A DNA stretch of 64,000 nt, taken from contig NZ_UNOZ01000008.1 of NCBI RefSeq assembly GCF_900536025.1, positions 1 to 64,000 on the forward strand, read 5' to 3'. Of this stretch, positions 8,052 to 18,035 are shown one piece after another. Every line of letters starts with the position of its first letter. The first letter of the stretch is position 1. The DNA is from Pseudomonas reidholzensis (GTDB taxonomy: Bacteria; Pseudomonadota; Gammaproteobacteria; Pseudomonadales; Pseudomonadaceae). The notes beneath the pieces were generated by a model. That model saw only the letters and a list, made by a program, of their open reading frames with translations, made no database searches and was not told the DNA's origin. Both the position numbers and the translations under genes were made by a program.

Positions 8052-9146
8052 ATGAGTGCCGTCACACGTGCCGACGTCGAAGCCGTCCTTCGCCAGTACA
8101 CCGACCCTTACCTGAACCAGGACCCGGTCAGCGCCGGTTGCGTGCGCGCGATCGACATCCAGGGCAGCCAGGTCAGCGTGCAGCTGCAGCTGGGCTACGC
8201 CGCGGGGTTGTTCAAGAATGGCTGGGCGCAGGTCCTGCAAACCGCCATCGAGACCCTCGACGGGGTCAGCGCCGCGCAGGTCTCGATCGAGTGCGTGATC
8301 GCCGCGCACAAGGCCCAGGCCCAGGTGCCGGGCCTGGCCAACGTCAAGAACATCATTGCCGTGGCTTCGGGCAAGGGCGGCGTGGGCAAGTCGACCACCT
8401 CGGCCAACCTGGCCCTGGCGCTGGCCCGCGAGGGCGCGCGGGTGGGTATTCTCGATGCCGATATCTATGGCCCCAGCCAGGGTGTGATGTTCGGTATCGC
8501 TGAAGGTACCCGGCCGCAGATCCGCGATCAGAAGTGGTTCGTGCCGCTCAAGGCGCACGGCGTCGAGGTCATGTCGATGGCGTTTCTGACCGACGACAAC
8601 ACGCCGATGGTCTGGCGTGGGCCGATGGTCTCCGGGGCGTTGCTGCAACTGGTCACCCAGACTGCCTGGGACGACCTCGACTACCTGGTGATCGACATGC
8701 CGCCGGGCACCGGCGACATTCAGCTGACCTTGGCGCAAAAGGTCCCGGTGGCGGGCTCGGTGATCGTCACCACCCCGCAGGACCTGGCCTTGCTGGATGC
8801 GCGCAAGGGCGTGGAGATGTTCCGCAAGGTCAACATCCCGGTGTTGGGCGTGGTCGAGAACATGGCCGTGCACATCTGCTCGAACTGCGGGCATGCCGAG
8901 CACCTGTTCGGTGAAGGCGGCGGCGCCAAGCTGGCAGGGCAGTATGGCGTCGAGTTGCTGGCCTCGCTGCCGTTGTCGATGCTGATCCGCGAGCAGGCCG
9001 ACAGCGGCAAGCCGACGGCGATTGCCGAGCCGGAGAGTCAGATCGCCATGGTCTATCAGGAGCTGGCGCGCCAGGTCGGTGCGCGCATCGTCCTGCAGGA
9101 AGCGGCGGCGCCGGCGATGCCGAGCATTACCATCAGCGAAGACTGA
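8052..9146 (+). CDS. apbC: Mrp/ApbC/NBP35-family iron-sulfur carrier P-loop ATPase
   Basis: This protein helps load iron-sulfur clusters onto apoproteins. Its 364 residues comprise an N-terminal MIP18/DUF59-like domain (about 1-85) and a P-loop ATPase with the deviant Walker A VASGKGGVGKSTTSANL (about 102-118) and the Walker B region LDADIYGPSQG. A C-terminal CxxC (HICSNCGH) is the cluster-holding pair. The start at 8052 follows GGGAGCCTCA, a good ribosome site. It is transcribed away from metG and ends at the terminator at 9218-9244. Confidence 0.96.
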   Translation: MSAVTRADVEAVLRQYTDPYLNQDPVSAGCVRAIDIQGSQVSVQLQLGYAAGLFKNGWAQVLQTAIETLDGVSAAQVSIECVIAAHKAQAQVPGLANVKNIIAVASGKGGVGKSTTSANLALALAREGARVGILDADIYGPSQGVMFGIAEGTRPQIRDQKWFVPLKAHGVEVMSMAFLTDDNTPMVWRGPMVSGALLQLVTQTAWDDLDYLVIDMPPGTGDIQLTLAQKVPVAGSVIVTTPQDLALLDARKGVEMFRKVNIPVLGVVENMAVHICSNCGHAEHLFGEGGGAKLAGQYGVELLASLPLSMLIREQADSGKPTAIAEPESQIAMVYQELARQVGARIVLQEAAAPAMPSITISED

Positions 9147-9217
9147 ACCCACGTGGGGGCGGCGCCGCGCCGCTCCCATGGGTCACGCGCGGGCAGGCTT
9201 CAGTTTCTGCCAGGCAT

Positions 9218-9244
9218 AAAAAAACCCGCCGAAGCGGGTTTTTT
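9218..9244. terminator. Bidirectional rho-independent terminator
   Basis: AAAAAACCCGC pairs with GCGGGTTTTTT around a CGAA loop (9230-9233). T-runs lie on both strands, so it ends both apbC and the converging cold-shock gene. Confidence 0.93.
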
Positions 9245-9260
9245 CTGAAGCTAAACTGGA

Positions 9261-9470
9261 TTAGGCCAGTTGAACTTCTTCAGCCTGCATGCCTTTCTGG
9301 CCGCGGGTAGCGACGAAAGTAACAGCTTGGCCTTCTTTCAGGGTTTTGAAGCCGTCAGCTTGGATGGCTTTGAAGTGCACGAACAGGTCATCGCCCGACT
9401 GAGGGGTGATGAAGCCGTAGCCTTTTTCATCGTTGAACCACTTGACGGTACCGGATTGACGGTTGGACAT
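9261..9470 (-). CDS. CspA-family cold-shock protein
   Basis: This is a 69-residue single OB-fold RNA/DNA-binding protein. It contains RNP1 (KGYGFITP, about 16-23) and RNP2 (DLFVHFKAI, about 28-36). Such proteins melt RNA secondary structure and act in cold adaptation or stationary phase. The start at 9470 is preceded by AAGGAG. About 150 bases of untranslated leader lie upstream, as usual for temperature-regulated csp mRNAs. Which paralogue it is (cspA, capB and so on) cannot be decided here. Confidence 0.96.
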   Translation of the reverse strand: MSNRQSGTVKWFNDEKGYGFITPQSGDDLFVHFKAIQADGFKTLKEGQAVTFVATRGQKGMQAEEVQLA

Positions 9471-9796
9471 GTGTCTGTCTCCTTGGACAAAGTAAATTTC
9501 GGCACAGGAAACGCCCTGGCCGGACTGAGTGCAAAGAGTCGGAAAATTCAGCGATGGGCCGATGGAAATCGTGCATCTAACTAGAGTTCTCGGTGTCACG
9601 TGCAGCACAGTGGCGTCACCATAACCCACTTTCAACGACCTGCCAATGGTCAATAGCGGCTTTGATGAAATTCGGATCGGCGGCGGCCGCAGCCCCCGTC
9701 CGGCGCGGGATGCGGCACGGAACTTTAACCCAGGCGCCGGGACCGGTAAGATGCGCATCTTGTTTTTCACCTCGTACCCTCAGGACACCCCCCGCC
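9471..9796. other. csp leader and dcd promoter region
   Basis: These 326 bases separate the divergent csp and dcd genes. The side next to csp is likely its long 5' leader. The distal part is GC-rich and ends just before dcd (ATG at 9797). I see no second small gene with a supported start. Confidence 0.5.
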
Positions 9797-10363
9797 ATGA
9801 GCATCAAATCGGACAAGTGGATTCGCCGCATGGCGCAGGAACACGGCATGATCGAACCGTTCGTCGAGCGCCAGGTGCGCGGCGACGCCGAAAGCCGGGT
9901 CATTTCCTTCGGCGTTTCCAGCTACGGCTACGACGTGCGCTGCGCCGACGAATTCAAGGTGTTCACCAACATCAATTCGGCCACCGTCGACCCGAAGAAC
10001 TTCGATGCCGGCAGCTTTGTCGACGTCAAGAGCGACGTCTGCATCATCCCGCCGAACTCCTTCGCCCTGGCACGCACCGTCGAGTACTTCCGCATCCCGC
10101 GCAACGTCCTGACCATCTGCCTGGGCAAGAGCACCTACGCGCGCTGCGGCATCATCGTCAACGTCACCCCGCTCGAGCCGGAGTGGGAAGGCCACGTGAC
10201 CCTGGAGTTCTCCAACACCACCACGCTGCCGGCGAAAATCTACGCCAACGAAGGCGTGGCCCAGATGCTTTTCCTCGAATCCGATGAAGAGTGCGAAGTG
10301 TCCTATAAGGACCGTGGCGGCAAGTACCAGGGCCAGCGCGGCGTTACCCTGCCGCGGACCTGA
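9797..10363 (+). CDS. dcd: dCTP deaminase
   Basis: Dcd converts dCTP to dUTP, feeding dTMP synthesis. The 188-residue product has the trimeric dUTPase-like fold signatures [19 protein letters not shown] (about 36-54), [23 protein letters not shown] (about 110-132), which includes the catalytic glutamate, and the C-terminal [15 protein letters not shown] lid. The start at 9797 gives the canonical [12 protein letters not shown]-rich hairpin follows at 10374. Confidence 0.98.
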   Translation: MSIKSDKWIRRMAQEHGMIEPFVERQVRGDAESRVISFGVSSYGYDVRCADEFKVFTNINSATVDPKNFDAGSFVDVKSDVCIIPPNSFALARTVEYFRIPRNVLTICLGKSTYARCGIIVNVTPLEPEWEGHVTLEFSNTTTLPAKIYANEGVAQMLFLESDEECEVSYKDRGGKYQGQRGVTLPRT

Positions 10364-10373
10364 TCCGACGAGC

Positions 10374-10393
10374 GCGGGGAATTCCTTCCCCGC
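10374..10393 (+). terminator. Hairpin after dcd (weak terminator)
   Basis: GCGGGGAA (10374-10381) pairs with TTCCCCGC (10386-10393) around TTCC. No T-run follows, so it may protect the mRNA end rather than terminate efficiently. Confidence 0.5.
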
Positions 10394-10460
10394 CCGGCAC
10401 TCCAACGCTTGAACAGTTCCGGCGCGCATGACGTGCGCCGGCTCTCGCCAGGAGCTGCCT

Positions 10461-10694
10461 ATGAAACTCCATCCCGCCGTCAGTGAGAAGCTGGCCACCC
10501 TCCAGCAACCCAATCAGATAGGCTTGCTGGCATGGTCACTGCTGGCGCATCCGCCGATGCCGCTGCAGGCCGGTGGCGTGCCGCACCAGCCCGATCCCGA
10601 TACGCCGCAACCGCCCCAGCCCGGTGATACCCCACCGATGGAGCCGGGTGAGCCGACCCTGCCTGATGAACCGCCACCGGCGCCGGTCGCCTGA
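10461..10694 (+). CDS. Proline-rich small hypothetical protein
   Basis: The 77-residue product starts with a helical segment (MKLHPAVSEKLATLQQ), followed by a short hydrophobic stretch (IGLLAWSLLAHPP) and a tail of about 40 residues made almost only of P, D, E, G, Q and T (for example PDTPQPPQPGDTPP). The ATG at 10461 has a strong ribosome site (AGGAGCTGCCT). It converges on pdeM with no gap. I recognise no domain. The tail looks disordered. Confidence 0.6.
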   Translation: MKLHPAVSEKLATLQQPNQIGLLAWSLLAHPPMPLQAGGVPHQPDPDTPQPPQPGDTPPMEPGEPTLPDEPPPAPVA

Positions 10695-11354
10695 TCAGCG
10701 CTGCACCGCCCAGACCCGCTCGGCCCCCGCGAGAAACACGCGGGTGGCCGCGTCGGGCTCGACGTTCCAGCCCCCGGTGAACTCGCCAAAGGCCGGTAGC
10801 AGGCTGACCTTGTCTTCGATCAGAAAACACGGCAGGCGCAGGCGCTGACGGCCCTTGCCGCGCAGTATGAAGGCCGGGTGTACATGCCCGGCGATCACAG
10901 GGTGGGTAGAATTCGACGCCGGCTCATGCTGCAAGGCGAAGGGTTCCTGTAGCCATGGTTGGTCCTGCACGTCGATGTTCAGTTCGGCGGGTGGGTCGCC
11001 TGCATGACGGTCATGGTTACCCCGCACAAGAACGATCCGCAACGGCGCGTGCCGCTGGCGCCAGGCCTTCAGCTTGGCGACGATGGCCGGTGCGCGGGCA
11101 GGGCGGGCATGCAGGAAGTCGCCGAGGATGATCAGTTGCTGGCAATCGTGTGCCGCCAGCAGGGCATCGAGGCGGGCCAGGGTGGCATCGGTGGTGCCGC
11201 GTGGCACTGGTTGATGCAGGGCGCGGTAGCTGGCGGCCTTGCCGAGGTGCACGTCGGCCACCAGCAGGGCGCGCCGCGCCGGCCAGTACAGCGCTTTGTC
11301 CGGCAGCAGCCAGAGGGTCTCGCCGCAGTGTTGGATTTCCAGGTGCTGGGTCAT
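10695..11354 (-). CDS. pdeM: Ligase-associated metallophosphoesterase PdeM
   Basis: This is a calcineurin-like phosphoesterase that in many bacteria travels with an ATP-dependent ligase, a DEXH helicase and an MBL exonuclease. The 219-residue product shows the metal-binding motifs LVADVHLGK (about 30-38), LGDFLHAR (about 76), VRGNHDRH (about 108) and GHVHP (about 150). The start at 11354 lies one base after the helicase stop, so the two are co-translated. The likely role is nuclease activity in DNA repair. The exact substrate is not fixed by the sequence. Confidence 0.93.
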   Translation of the reverse strand: MTQHLEIQHCGETLWLLPDKALYWPARRALLVADVHLGKAASYRALHQPVPRGTTDATLARLDALLAAHDCQQLIILGDFLHARPARAPAIVAKLKAWRQRHAPLRIVLVRGNHDRHAGDPPAELNIDVQDQPWLQEPFALQHEPASNSTHPVIAGHVHPAFILRGKGRQRLRLPCFLIEDKVSLLPAFGEFTGGWNVEPDAATRVFLAGAERVWAVQR

Positions 11355-11355
11355 G

Positions 11356-13815
11356 TCACGCCTTCGTGTTGTTGTTCGCGACCTTTTCCAGGTCGGCCAC
11401 CATGCGCGCGATGCGGTCGGCCAGCTTCTCGGTGCTGAGCGTCTCACGCATGCCTTCGACCAGCAGCGCAAACGCCAACGGCCCAGGCCGGCGCAACGCC
11501 TGCAGATCCAGGCGCAAGGCGCTCATCTTGAGCAGTTGCCGGTGCAGCCGCTCGATCTCCAGCTCCTCGCGCAATACCTCGTCACGTGCCTGGCCGAGCA
11601 GCAGGTTGTCGGCGTCATGCTTGCGAAACACCTCATAGAACAGCCCGCTGGACGCCTGGATCTGCCGGGTGCTCTTCTGCGCCGCCGGGTAGCCGCCGAA
11701 CACCAGCCCGGCAATCTGGGCAATTTCGCGAAAGCGCCGCAGCGCCATCTCGCCGGCGTTGAGGCTGGCCAGCACGTCCTCCAGCAGGTTGTCGGTAGAC
11801 AGCGCCATTGGCAGGCACGTCGCCCAGTCGACGGCGCTCGGGCTGAGCAGTTCGAAGCCGTAGTCGCTGACCGCGATCGACACCGACAGCGGCTGCTCGC
11901 GGCTGACCCGCCAGGCCACCAGGCTGGCCAGGCCGAGGTTGGCCATGCGCCCGGCGAACGGGTAGAGAAACAGGTGCGAGCCTTGCCGTGAGGTCAGGGT
12001 CTCAGCTAACAGGGTGCCCTGGGTGGGCAGTGCCGACCAGGCCTGCTGCAGCGCCAGCAATGGCCGTACGGCGCGCATTTCCGGGCCATTGAAGTGACCA
12101 TGGGCGGCGGCGTCGAGCTGCTCGACGAGGGCATCCGCCAGTTCGCTCGAGAGCGGCATGCGCCCGCCATTCCAGCGCGCCACGGCGGCTTTGCGCGCGG
12201 TGCTGCGGCGCACGTAGGCGGTCATGTTCTCGACCCGTACCAGCTCCAGCACCCGGCCAGCGAAGACCAGCGTGTCGCCTGGGCGCAGGCGTGCGATGAA
12301 GGCTTCCTCGACGCTGCCCAGGCTTTTGCCGCCACCGCCCTTGCTCCAGTACTTGAGGGCGATGCTGGCCTCACTGACGATGGTGCCGATGCCCATCCGG
12401 TGGCGCCGGGCCAGGCGCTCGCTGGCCACCCGCCAGAGGCCGTCGGGGTGCGCGTGCACGCGTTGGTAGTCGGGGTAGGCGGTCAGCGAAGTGCCGCCGT
12501 GGCAGACAAAGTCCAGGGCCCATTGCCATTGACTGTCGCGCAGGTCGCGGAAGGCCCAGGTGCTGCGCACTTCCGCGAGCAGCTCGGCGGGCCGAAAGCC
12601 GCTGCCCAAGGCCATGCTGACCAGGTGCTGGACCAGCACATCCATGCTCAGGCGCGGCGACTGGCGCGCCTCGATCTGGCCGGCCGCCAGGGCATGGCGG
12701 GCCGCGGCGGCTTCCACCAGCTCGAGGCTATGGGTCGGCACCAGGGTAATCCGTGAGGCGCGCCCCGGGGCATGCCCCGAGCGTCCGGCACGTTGCATCA
12801 GGCGTGCGATGCCTTTCGCCGAGCCGATCTGCAGCACCCGCTCGACCGGCAGGAAGTCCACCCCGAGGTCGAGGCTGGAGGTGCAGATCACCGCCTTCAA
12901 GGTGCCCTGCTTGAGGCTGCGCTCGACCCAGTCGCGGGTCTGGCGCGCCAGCGACGCATGGTGCAGGGCGATCAGCCCGGCCCAGTCAGGGCGCTGTTCG
13001 AGCAGCGCCTGGTACCACAGCTCGGCCTGTGCGCGGGTGTTGGTGAACACCAGGCAACTGCTGCTGGCATCGATTTCGGCGCTGACCTGGGCGAGCATTT
13101 TCAAGCCCATGTGGCCGGCCCAGGGGAACCGCTCGATGGCCTCAGGCAGCAGGGTGTCGACCTGCAGGCGTTTGTCCTGCCTGCCGGTGACCAGCGCGCC
13201 GCCGGCCGGCAGCAGCACTTCACGGGCGTGCTGCAGGTTGCCCAGGGTCGCCGACAGGCCCCACACCACCAGCCCGGGGTGCCAGCGCCTGAGGCGCGCC
13301 AGGGCCAGCTGCAGCTGCACGCCGCGCTTGTTGCCGAGCAATTCGTGCCATTCATCGACCACCACCATGCGCAGGCTGGCGAAGTCCTGCACGGCGTGTT
13401 CGCGGGTCAGCAGCAGGGTCAGGCTTTCCGGTGTGGTGACCAGGGTGCTGGGCAGGCGCCGGGCTTGGCGGGCGCGCTCGGCGGCACTGGTGTCACCGCT
13501 GCGCACGCCGACGCTCCAGTTCAGGCCGAGCGCGTCGAGGGGCGGTTGCAGGGCGCGCGCGGTGTCGGCTGCCAGGGCGCGCATGGGGGTGATCCAGAGC
13601 ACCTGCAGCGGCGCCGGCTGCTTGCCCGTGTCGGCCTTGGCAAAGGCGCGCAGGGCGGCCAGCCAGACCGCGTAGGTCTTGCCGGCGCCGGTGCTGGCGT
13701 GGACCAGGCCCGACTCACCGCGCTCGACCGCGGCCCACACCTGGCGCTGGAAGGCGAAGGGCTGCCAGCCGCGTGCGGCGAACCAGGCATTGGCAAGGTC
13801 GGGGGAGGCGGGCAT
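11356..13815 (-). CDS. Ligase-associated DEXH-box DNA helicase (Lhr-core type)
   Basis: The 819-residue superfamily 2 helicase has Walker [14 protein letters not shown] (about 38-50), the DEXH box [14 protein letters not shown] (about 150), motif III LSATLGN, and the motif VI region [13 protein letters not shown] (about 340). A C-terminal Lhr-specific region follows. Its length fits the short Lhr-core class rather than full-length Lhr (about 1500). It is co-transcribed with pdeM and is functionally grouped with the ligase and exonuclease genes 1.4 kb further along on the same strand. Confidence 0.95.
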   Translation of the reverse strand: MPASPDLANAWFAARGWQPFAFQRQVWAAVERGESGLVHASTGAGKTYAVWLAALRAFAKADTGKQPAPLQVLWITPMRALAADTARALQPPLDALGLNWSVGVRSGDTSAAERARQARRLPSTLVTTPESLTLLLTREHAVQDFASLRMVVVDEWHELLGNKRGVQLQLALARLRRWHPGLVVWGLSATLGNLQHAREVLLPAGGALVTGRQDKRLQVDTLLPEAIERFPWAGHMGLKMLAQVSAEIDASSSCLVFTNTRAQAELWYQALLEQRPDWAGLIALHHASLARQTRDWVERSLKQGTLKAVICTSSLDLGVDFLPVERVLQIGSAKGIARLMQRAGRSGHAPGRASRITLVPTHSLELVEAAAARHALAAGQIEARQSPRLSMDVLVQHLVSMALGSGFRPAELLAEVRSTWAFRDLRDSQWQWALDFVCHGGTSLTAYPDYQRVHAHPDGLWRVASERLARRHRMGIGTIVSEASIALKYWSKGGGGKSLGSVEEAFIARLRPGDTLVFAGRVLELVRVENMTAYVRRSTARKAAVARWNGGRMPLSSELADALVEQLDAAAHGHFNGPEMRAVRPLLALQQAWSALPTQGTLLAETLTSRQGSHLFLYPFAGRMANLGLASLVAWRVSREQPLSVSIAVSDYGFELLSPSAVDWATCLPMALSTDNLLEDVLASLNAGEMALRRFREIAQIAGLVFGGYPAAQKSTRQIQASSGLFYEVFRKHDADNLLLGQARDEVLREELEIERLHRQLLKMSALRLDLQALRRPGPLAFALLVEGMRETLSTEKLADRIARMVADLEKVANNNTKA

Positions 13816-13879
13816 GCGGCAGGTCCGTCGAGGGCTGTGCTTCTACAGACCCTGCGCCGCGGTGATTGGTTTTACCCGA

Positions 13880-14995
13880 TCAGTTGCCCAGCAGATAACC
13901 GCTGCGGCAGACCTGCTCGCCGGCGACATGGGCAATGACCATGCCGGTCGTGGCCATGCGCCGGACGCTGCGTGCATAGAGCAGCCCGGCCTGGTCGTTG
14001 CGCAGGGCGGTGACCCGGTCGGTCAGCGGGTCGATGACCTCGGCGATCAGTTGCCCCGCCTGCAGGTACTGCCCAGGCGCTGCGTGAAACACCAGCAAGC
14101 CGCCCACCGGCGCGGTCACCGGCTCTACGGCGGCCAGTTGGGTGGCGGGGCGCAGCAGCGGCGGCAGCGCGACGGGCTGGCCTTCGATGGCGCCGCTGTG
14201 GGTGAGGAAGTCAAGGATCGCCTGGCAGTCCTTGCTCGCCAGGTCGTGGCTGACATCGGCCTGGCCGCGCAGCTCGAGGGTCACCGAAAAGCTGCCCTGG
14301 GGGATCGGGTAGCGTTTGCCGAAGCGTTGCTGCAGTTGCCACCAGACCAGGCTGAAGCACTCATCGAACGACTGCCCGCCGGAATCAGTCGCCAGCAGGC
14401 TCGCCTGGGCGCCCAGGTAGCGTGCCAGCGGCTCGACCTGGGGCCAGGCTTCCGGGGTGGTGTAGAGGTGCTCGACGGCTTCGAAGTCACAGTGCAGGTC
14501 GAGCACCATGTCGGCATCGCAGGCCAGCCGTTGCAGGCACAGGCGCTGGGACTGCAGCGGCGTGCGCACCGGGTGGGCGTCGAGGCCGCGGCGCAGGTGT
14601 TCGCGGATCAGCGCGAGGTTGTGCGCCGGGTCCTGATTGAGCTGGCCCTCGACCTGATCGCCGATCGTGTCCGAGAGGTCGACGAAGTTGCGATTGAAAT
14701 TTTCCCCGCTCTGCAACTCGAAGCGGCCCAAGGGCGCGTCCAGCAGCACTTGTTCCAGACCGACCGGGTTGGCCACGGGCACCAGCACGATCTCCTGGCG
14801 CAGGCGGCCTTGCTGCTCAAGCTCGAGCAAGCGTTGCTTGAGGTGCCAGGCCACCAGCATGCCGGGCAGCTCGTCGGCGTGCAGCGAGGCCTGGATATAC
14901 ACCTTGGGGCCACCGCGCGGGCCGAACTGGAAGCTGTGCAACTGACGGGTGATGCCCGGGGCGGGGGAAAGCAGGTCGTGGGTAGAGTGATGCAT
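13880..14995 (-). CDS. Succinylglutamate desuccinylase/aspartoacylase-family protein
   Basis: This is a 371-residue M14-like zinc hydrolase. The zinc motif is seen in ASLHADELPGM (about 35-45), and a third ligand region in VLDLHCDFEAVEHLY (about 165-180). Family members cleave N-acyl amino acids or related amides; the substrate here is unknown. The C-terminal 80 residues (VTAPVGGLLVFHAAPGQYLQ...) resemble a biotinyl/lipoyl-like barrel seen in this family. It lies between the two halves of the ligase-associated repair cluster. ATG 14995 is preferred over an upstream start. Confidence 0.85.
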   Translation of the reverse strand: MHHSTHDLLSPAPGITRQLHSFQFGPRGGPKVYIQASLHADELPGMLVAWHLKQRLLELEQQGRLRQEIVLVPVANPVGLEQVLLDAPLGRFELQSGENFNRNFVDLSDTIGDQVEGQLNQDPAHNLALIREHLRRGLDAHPVRTPLQSQRLCLQRLACDADMVLDLHCDFEAVEHLYTTPEAWPQVEPLARYLGAQASLLATDSGGQSFDECFSLVWWQLQQRFGKRYPIPQGSFSVTLELRGQADVSHDLASKDCQAILDFLTHSGAIEGQPVALPPLLRPATQLAAVEPVTAPVGGLLVFHAAPGQYLQAGQLIAEVIDPLTDRVTALRNDQAGLLYARSVRRMATTGMVIAHVAGEQVCRSGYLLGN

Positions 14996-15097
14996 GGCGG
15001 TCCTGGCGTGCTTGGGTTGAACGGTCTGCGACTGAAGATAGAAGCACAAACTTCGGGTTTGCGCATGGGCGCTTTCAGCTTTTGCACTGTCAGCACC

Positions 15098-15198
15098 GGC
15101 CTCTTCGCGGGTAAACCCGCTCCCACACGGATCGCTTCGAGCGCTGCAATCGTATTCGACACAACCCCTGTAGGAGCGGGTTTACCCGCGAAGAGACC
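15098..15198. repeat. Inverted REP pair
   Basis: Two opposed REP units (15098-15128 and 15166-15198) share the core GCGGGTAAACCCGCTCC. They lie between the ligase stop and the AstE-like gene start, and probably protect or separate transcripts of the repair cluster. Confidence 0.85.
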
Positions 15199-15209
15199 CG
15201 CGCGGTTGC

Positions 15210-16868
15210 TCAGGCCAGCAACGCCTGCAGGGTCGCCAGGTCATCCGCCTCGTCCACCGGCTTGTCCAGCCGCCAGCGCAGCATCCGCGGGAAGCGCACG
15301 GCAATCCCGCTCTTGTGCCGCTTGGACAGCGCGATCCCCTCGAAGCCCAGCTCGAACACCAGGGTCGGGGTCACGCTGCGCACCGGGCCGAAGGTGTCCA
15401 CGGTGGTCTTGCGGATGATCGCATCGACCTTGCGCATCTCTTCATCGCTGAGCCCCGAGTACGCTTTGGCGAACGGCACCAGCGTTCGCCCCGGCGTGCC
15501 GGCCGGGGCATCCCAGACGGCGAAGGTGTAGTCGCTGTAGAGGCTGGCCCGGCGGCCGTGACCACGCTGGGCGTAGATCAGCACGGCATCGACGCTGAAC
15601 GGGTCGATCTTCCACTTCCACCACAGGCCCATGTCCTTGGTCCGGCCGACCCCGTACAGCGCATCGCGCTGCTTGAGCATCAGGCCTTCGACGCCGAGGC
15701 TGCGCGACTGCTCGCGCTGGCGGGCGAGGTCGGCCCAGTCGGCGCCGTGCAGCAGCGGCGACAGCAGCACGGGCGCCAGCGGGTACGCCTCGACGATGCG
15801 CTCCAGCTGGCTGCGACGTTCATGTTGCGGGCGATTGCGCCAGTCCTGGTCCTGCCATTCGAGCAAGTCATAGGCCTTGAGCACCACCGGCGCATCCGCC
15901 AGCAGCTTCTTGCCCAAGGTCTTGCGGCCCAGGCGTTGCTGCAACAGGGCGAATGGCTGCACCGCCACGGCCTGGTCGCTGGCGCCGGGCTTCCAGACCA
16001 GGATTTCGCCATCGAGCACGGTGCCGTCCGGCAAGGTGCTCGTCAGGCTGTGCAGCTCGGGAAATCGATCGGTGACCAGCTCTTCGCCGCGCGACCAGAT
16101 CCACAACTGGCCGTCGCGCTTGACCACCTGGGCACGGATGCCATCCCACTTCCACTCCACCTGCCAATCGCTGACCGGCCCGAGCAAGGCCTCGAACTGT
16201 TCGGTGGGCGCCTGCAAGGCGTGGGCGAGGAAAAACGGGTAAGGCTGGCCACCGCGCTGGCTGTGTTCATCGGCCGACTCGCCGGCCACCAGCTTGAGGT
16301 AGCTGTCGGCGCTGGGCTTATGGCTCAGGTCGGTATAGCCGACCATGCGCTGGGCGACGCGCTTGGCGTCGAGGTCGGACAGTTGCGCCAGGGCACGGGT
16401 CACCAGCAGTTTCGACACGCCGACCCGAAAGCTGCCGGTGATCAGCTTCAGGCAGAGCATCAGGCTCTGCCGGTCGAGTTGCGCCCAGAGCAGCGGCAGG
16501 CGCTCGCGCACGGCCTCTTGCGGCTGGCCGCGCAACGGCAGCAGGTGCTGTTCGACCCATTCGGCCAGGCCCTCGTCGCTGCCTTGCGGGTTGTCCGGCA
16601 GCAACAGCGAGATGGTCTCGGCGAGGTCGCCGACCGACTGGTAGCTTTCTTCGAACAGCCAGTCCGGCAGTTGCGACAGCGCGATCGCCAGTTCGCGCAG
16701 CAGGCGCGTGGGCACCAGTTGCCGCGGCCGGCCTCCGGCCAGGAAGTACACCGCCCAGGCCGCGTCGCGCGCCGGCGCCTGGCTGAAATACTCACGCAGA
16801 GCCTGCAGCTTGGCGTTGCTGGAGGTGGTGCCGTCCAGGCGCAGGTACAGCTCGGCAAAGGCTTTCAT
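15210..16868 (-). CDS. ATP-dependent DNA ligase (LigB/LigC-type repair ligase)
   Basis: The 552-residue enzyme seals nicks using ATP. It has an N-terminal DNA-binding domain (about 1-200), the adenylation motif I VEWKWDGIRAQVVKRDGQ (catalytic lysine near residue 235), motif III LDGEILVW, motif IV GVEGLMLKQRDALYG, motif V WWKWKIDPF and a C-terminal OB fold. It is not the NAD-dependent essential ligase. Its ATG overlaps the exonuclease stop by four bases (ATGA), which fits a two-protein operon in end-processing and sealing of breaks. Confidence 0.95.
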   Translation of the reverse strand: MKAFAELYLRLDGTTSSNAKLQALREYFSQAPARDAAWAVYFLAGGRPRQLVPTRLLRELAIALSQLPDWLFEESYQSVGDLAETISLLLPDNPQGSDEGLAEWVEQHLLPLRGQPQEAVRERLPLLWAQLDRQSLMLCLKLITGSFRVGVSKLLVTRALAQLSDLDAKRVAQRMVGYTDLSHKPSADSYLKLVAGESADEHSQRGGQPYPFFLAHALQAPTEQFEALLGPVSDWQVEWKWDGIRAQVVKRDGQLWIWSRGEELVTDRFPELHSLTSTLPDGTVLDGEILVWKPGASDQAVAVQPFALLQQRLGRKTLGKKLLADAPVVLKAYDLLEWQDQDWRNRPQHERRSQLERIVEAYPLAPVLLSPLLHGADWADLARQREQSRSLGVEGLMLKQRDALYGVGRTKDMGLWWKWKIDPFSVDAVLIYAQRGHGRRASLYSDYTFAVWDAPAGTPGRTLVPFAKAYSGLSDEEMRKVDAIIRKTTVDTFGPVRSVTPTLVFELGFEGIALSKRHKSGIAVRFPRMLRWRLDKPVDEADDLATLQALLA

Positions 16869-17881
16869 GCCGGGGCCTGCGGCTCGCGGGTGTCGTCCTC
16901 GTCGCCGTATTCGGTGACGAACGCGCGGGCATCGAGGCCGCGCTCGCTGAGGTAGCGCACCAGCACATTGACCGACCCGTGGGTGACCATCACCCGTTGC
17001 GCGCCGGTCTGCTCGATGGCCCACAGCAGCCCGGGCCAGTCGGCGTGATCGGAGAGTACGAAGCCGCGGTCGACACCGCGCCGCCGGCGGGTGCCGCGCA
17101 AGCGCATCCAGCCACTGGCGAAGGCATCGCTGTAATCGCCGAAGCGCTTCATCCAGCTGCTGCCGCCCGCCGAGGGTGGCGCCAGCACCAGGGCCTGGCG
17201 CAGCAGCGGGTCGTTGCGCGCGAAGTCGCCGGCATAGTGGGTGTCGGGCAGGGCCACGCCAGCCTCGCGGTAGACCCGGTTGAGCGGCTCGACCGCGCCA
17301 TGCACCAGGATCGGCCCGATGCTCGGGTCCAGCCCGTGGAGGATCCGTTGCGCCTTGCCGAAGGCGTAACAGAACAGCACGCTGGCCTTGCCCAGTTCAC
17401 GGTTGGCCCGCCACCAGGCGTTGATCTCGCTGAAGATCGTGGCTTGTGGCGGCCAGCGGTAGATCGGCAGGCCAAAGGTCGATTCGGTGATGAAGGTGTG
17501 GCAGCGCACCGGCTCGAACGGCGCGCAGGTGCCATCGGGTTCGACCTTGTAGTCGCCCGAGGCGACCCACACCTCGCCCTGGTATTCCAGCCGCACCTGC
17601 GCCGAACCCAGCACATGGCCTGCGGGATGAAAGCTCAGGGTCACGCCGTGATGCACCAGGCGTTCGCCGTAGGCCAGGGTCTGCAGGTCGATGTCCTGGC
17701 CCAGACGGCTGCGCAGCACCCCGGCGCCGGGGGCGGCGGTGAGGTAGTGGGCGTTGCCGGTGCGCGCATGGTCGCCGTGACCATGGGTGATCACCGCACG
17801 CTCGACCGGCCGCCACGGGTCGATGTAGAAATCACCGGGCGGGCAGTACAGGCCTTCGGGGCGGGCAATCACAAGGTCCAT
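16865..17881 (-). CDS. Ligase-associated DNA exonuclease, metallo-beta-lactamase fold
   Basis: This 338-residue protein resembles the mRNA 3'-end processing/SNM1-like MBL nucleases. The metal motif THGHGDHARTGNAHY (about 34-48) is followed by SFHPAGHVLGSAQV (about 84), VASGDYK and VLSDHADWPGL (about 275). It is the first gene of the exonuclease-ligase operon. ATG 17881 (MDLVIARPEG) is chosen over a GTG two codons upstream. It probably trims ends before ligation together with the helicase and PdeM encoded nearby. Confidence 0.93.
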   Translation of the reverse strand: MDLVIARPEGLYCPPGDFYIDPWRPVERAVITHGHGDHARTGNAHYLTAAPGAGVLRSRLGQDIDLQTLAYGERLVHHGVTLSFHPAGHVLGSAQVRLEYQGEVWVASGDYKVEPDGTCAPFEPVRCHTFITESTFGLPIYRWPPQATIFSEINAWWRANRELGKASVLFCYAFGKAQRILHGLDPSIGPILVHGAVEPLNRVYREAGVALPDTHYAGDFARNDPLLRQALVLAPPSAGGSSWMKRFGDYSDAFASGWMRLRGTRRRRGVDRGFVLSDHADWPGLLWAIEQTGAQRVMVTHGSVNVLVRYLSERGLDARAFVTEYGDEDDTREPQAPA

Positions 17882-18035
17882 GGGCACGGGCGCTGGCTTG
17901 GGGGTTACAAGGTAGGAGCGCGGATCGAGGGGCGAAGTTCGGATGGGTTTGCTGCGGTAGGGAAGGGGACTACGTTAAACGCGGAAATGCGGAAGGCTGC
18001 TTTGATGTTCAATCGGGGCTTCGCTTGCTCATCGC

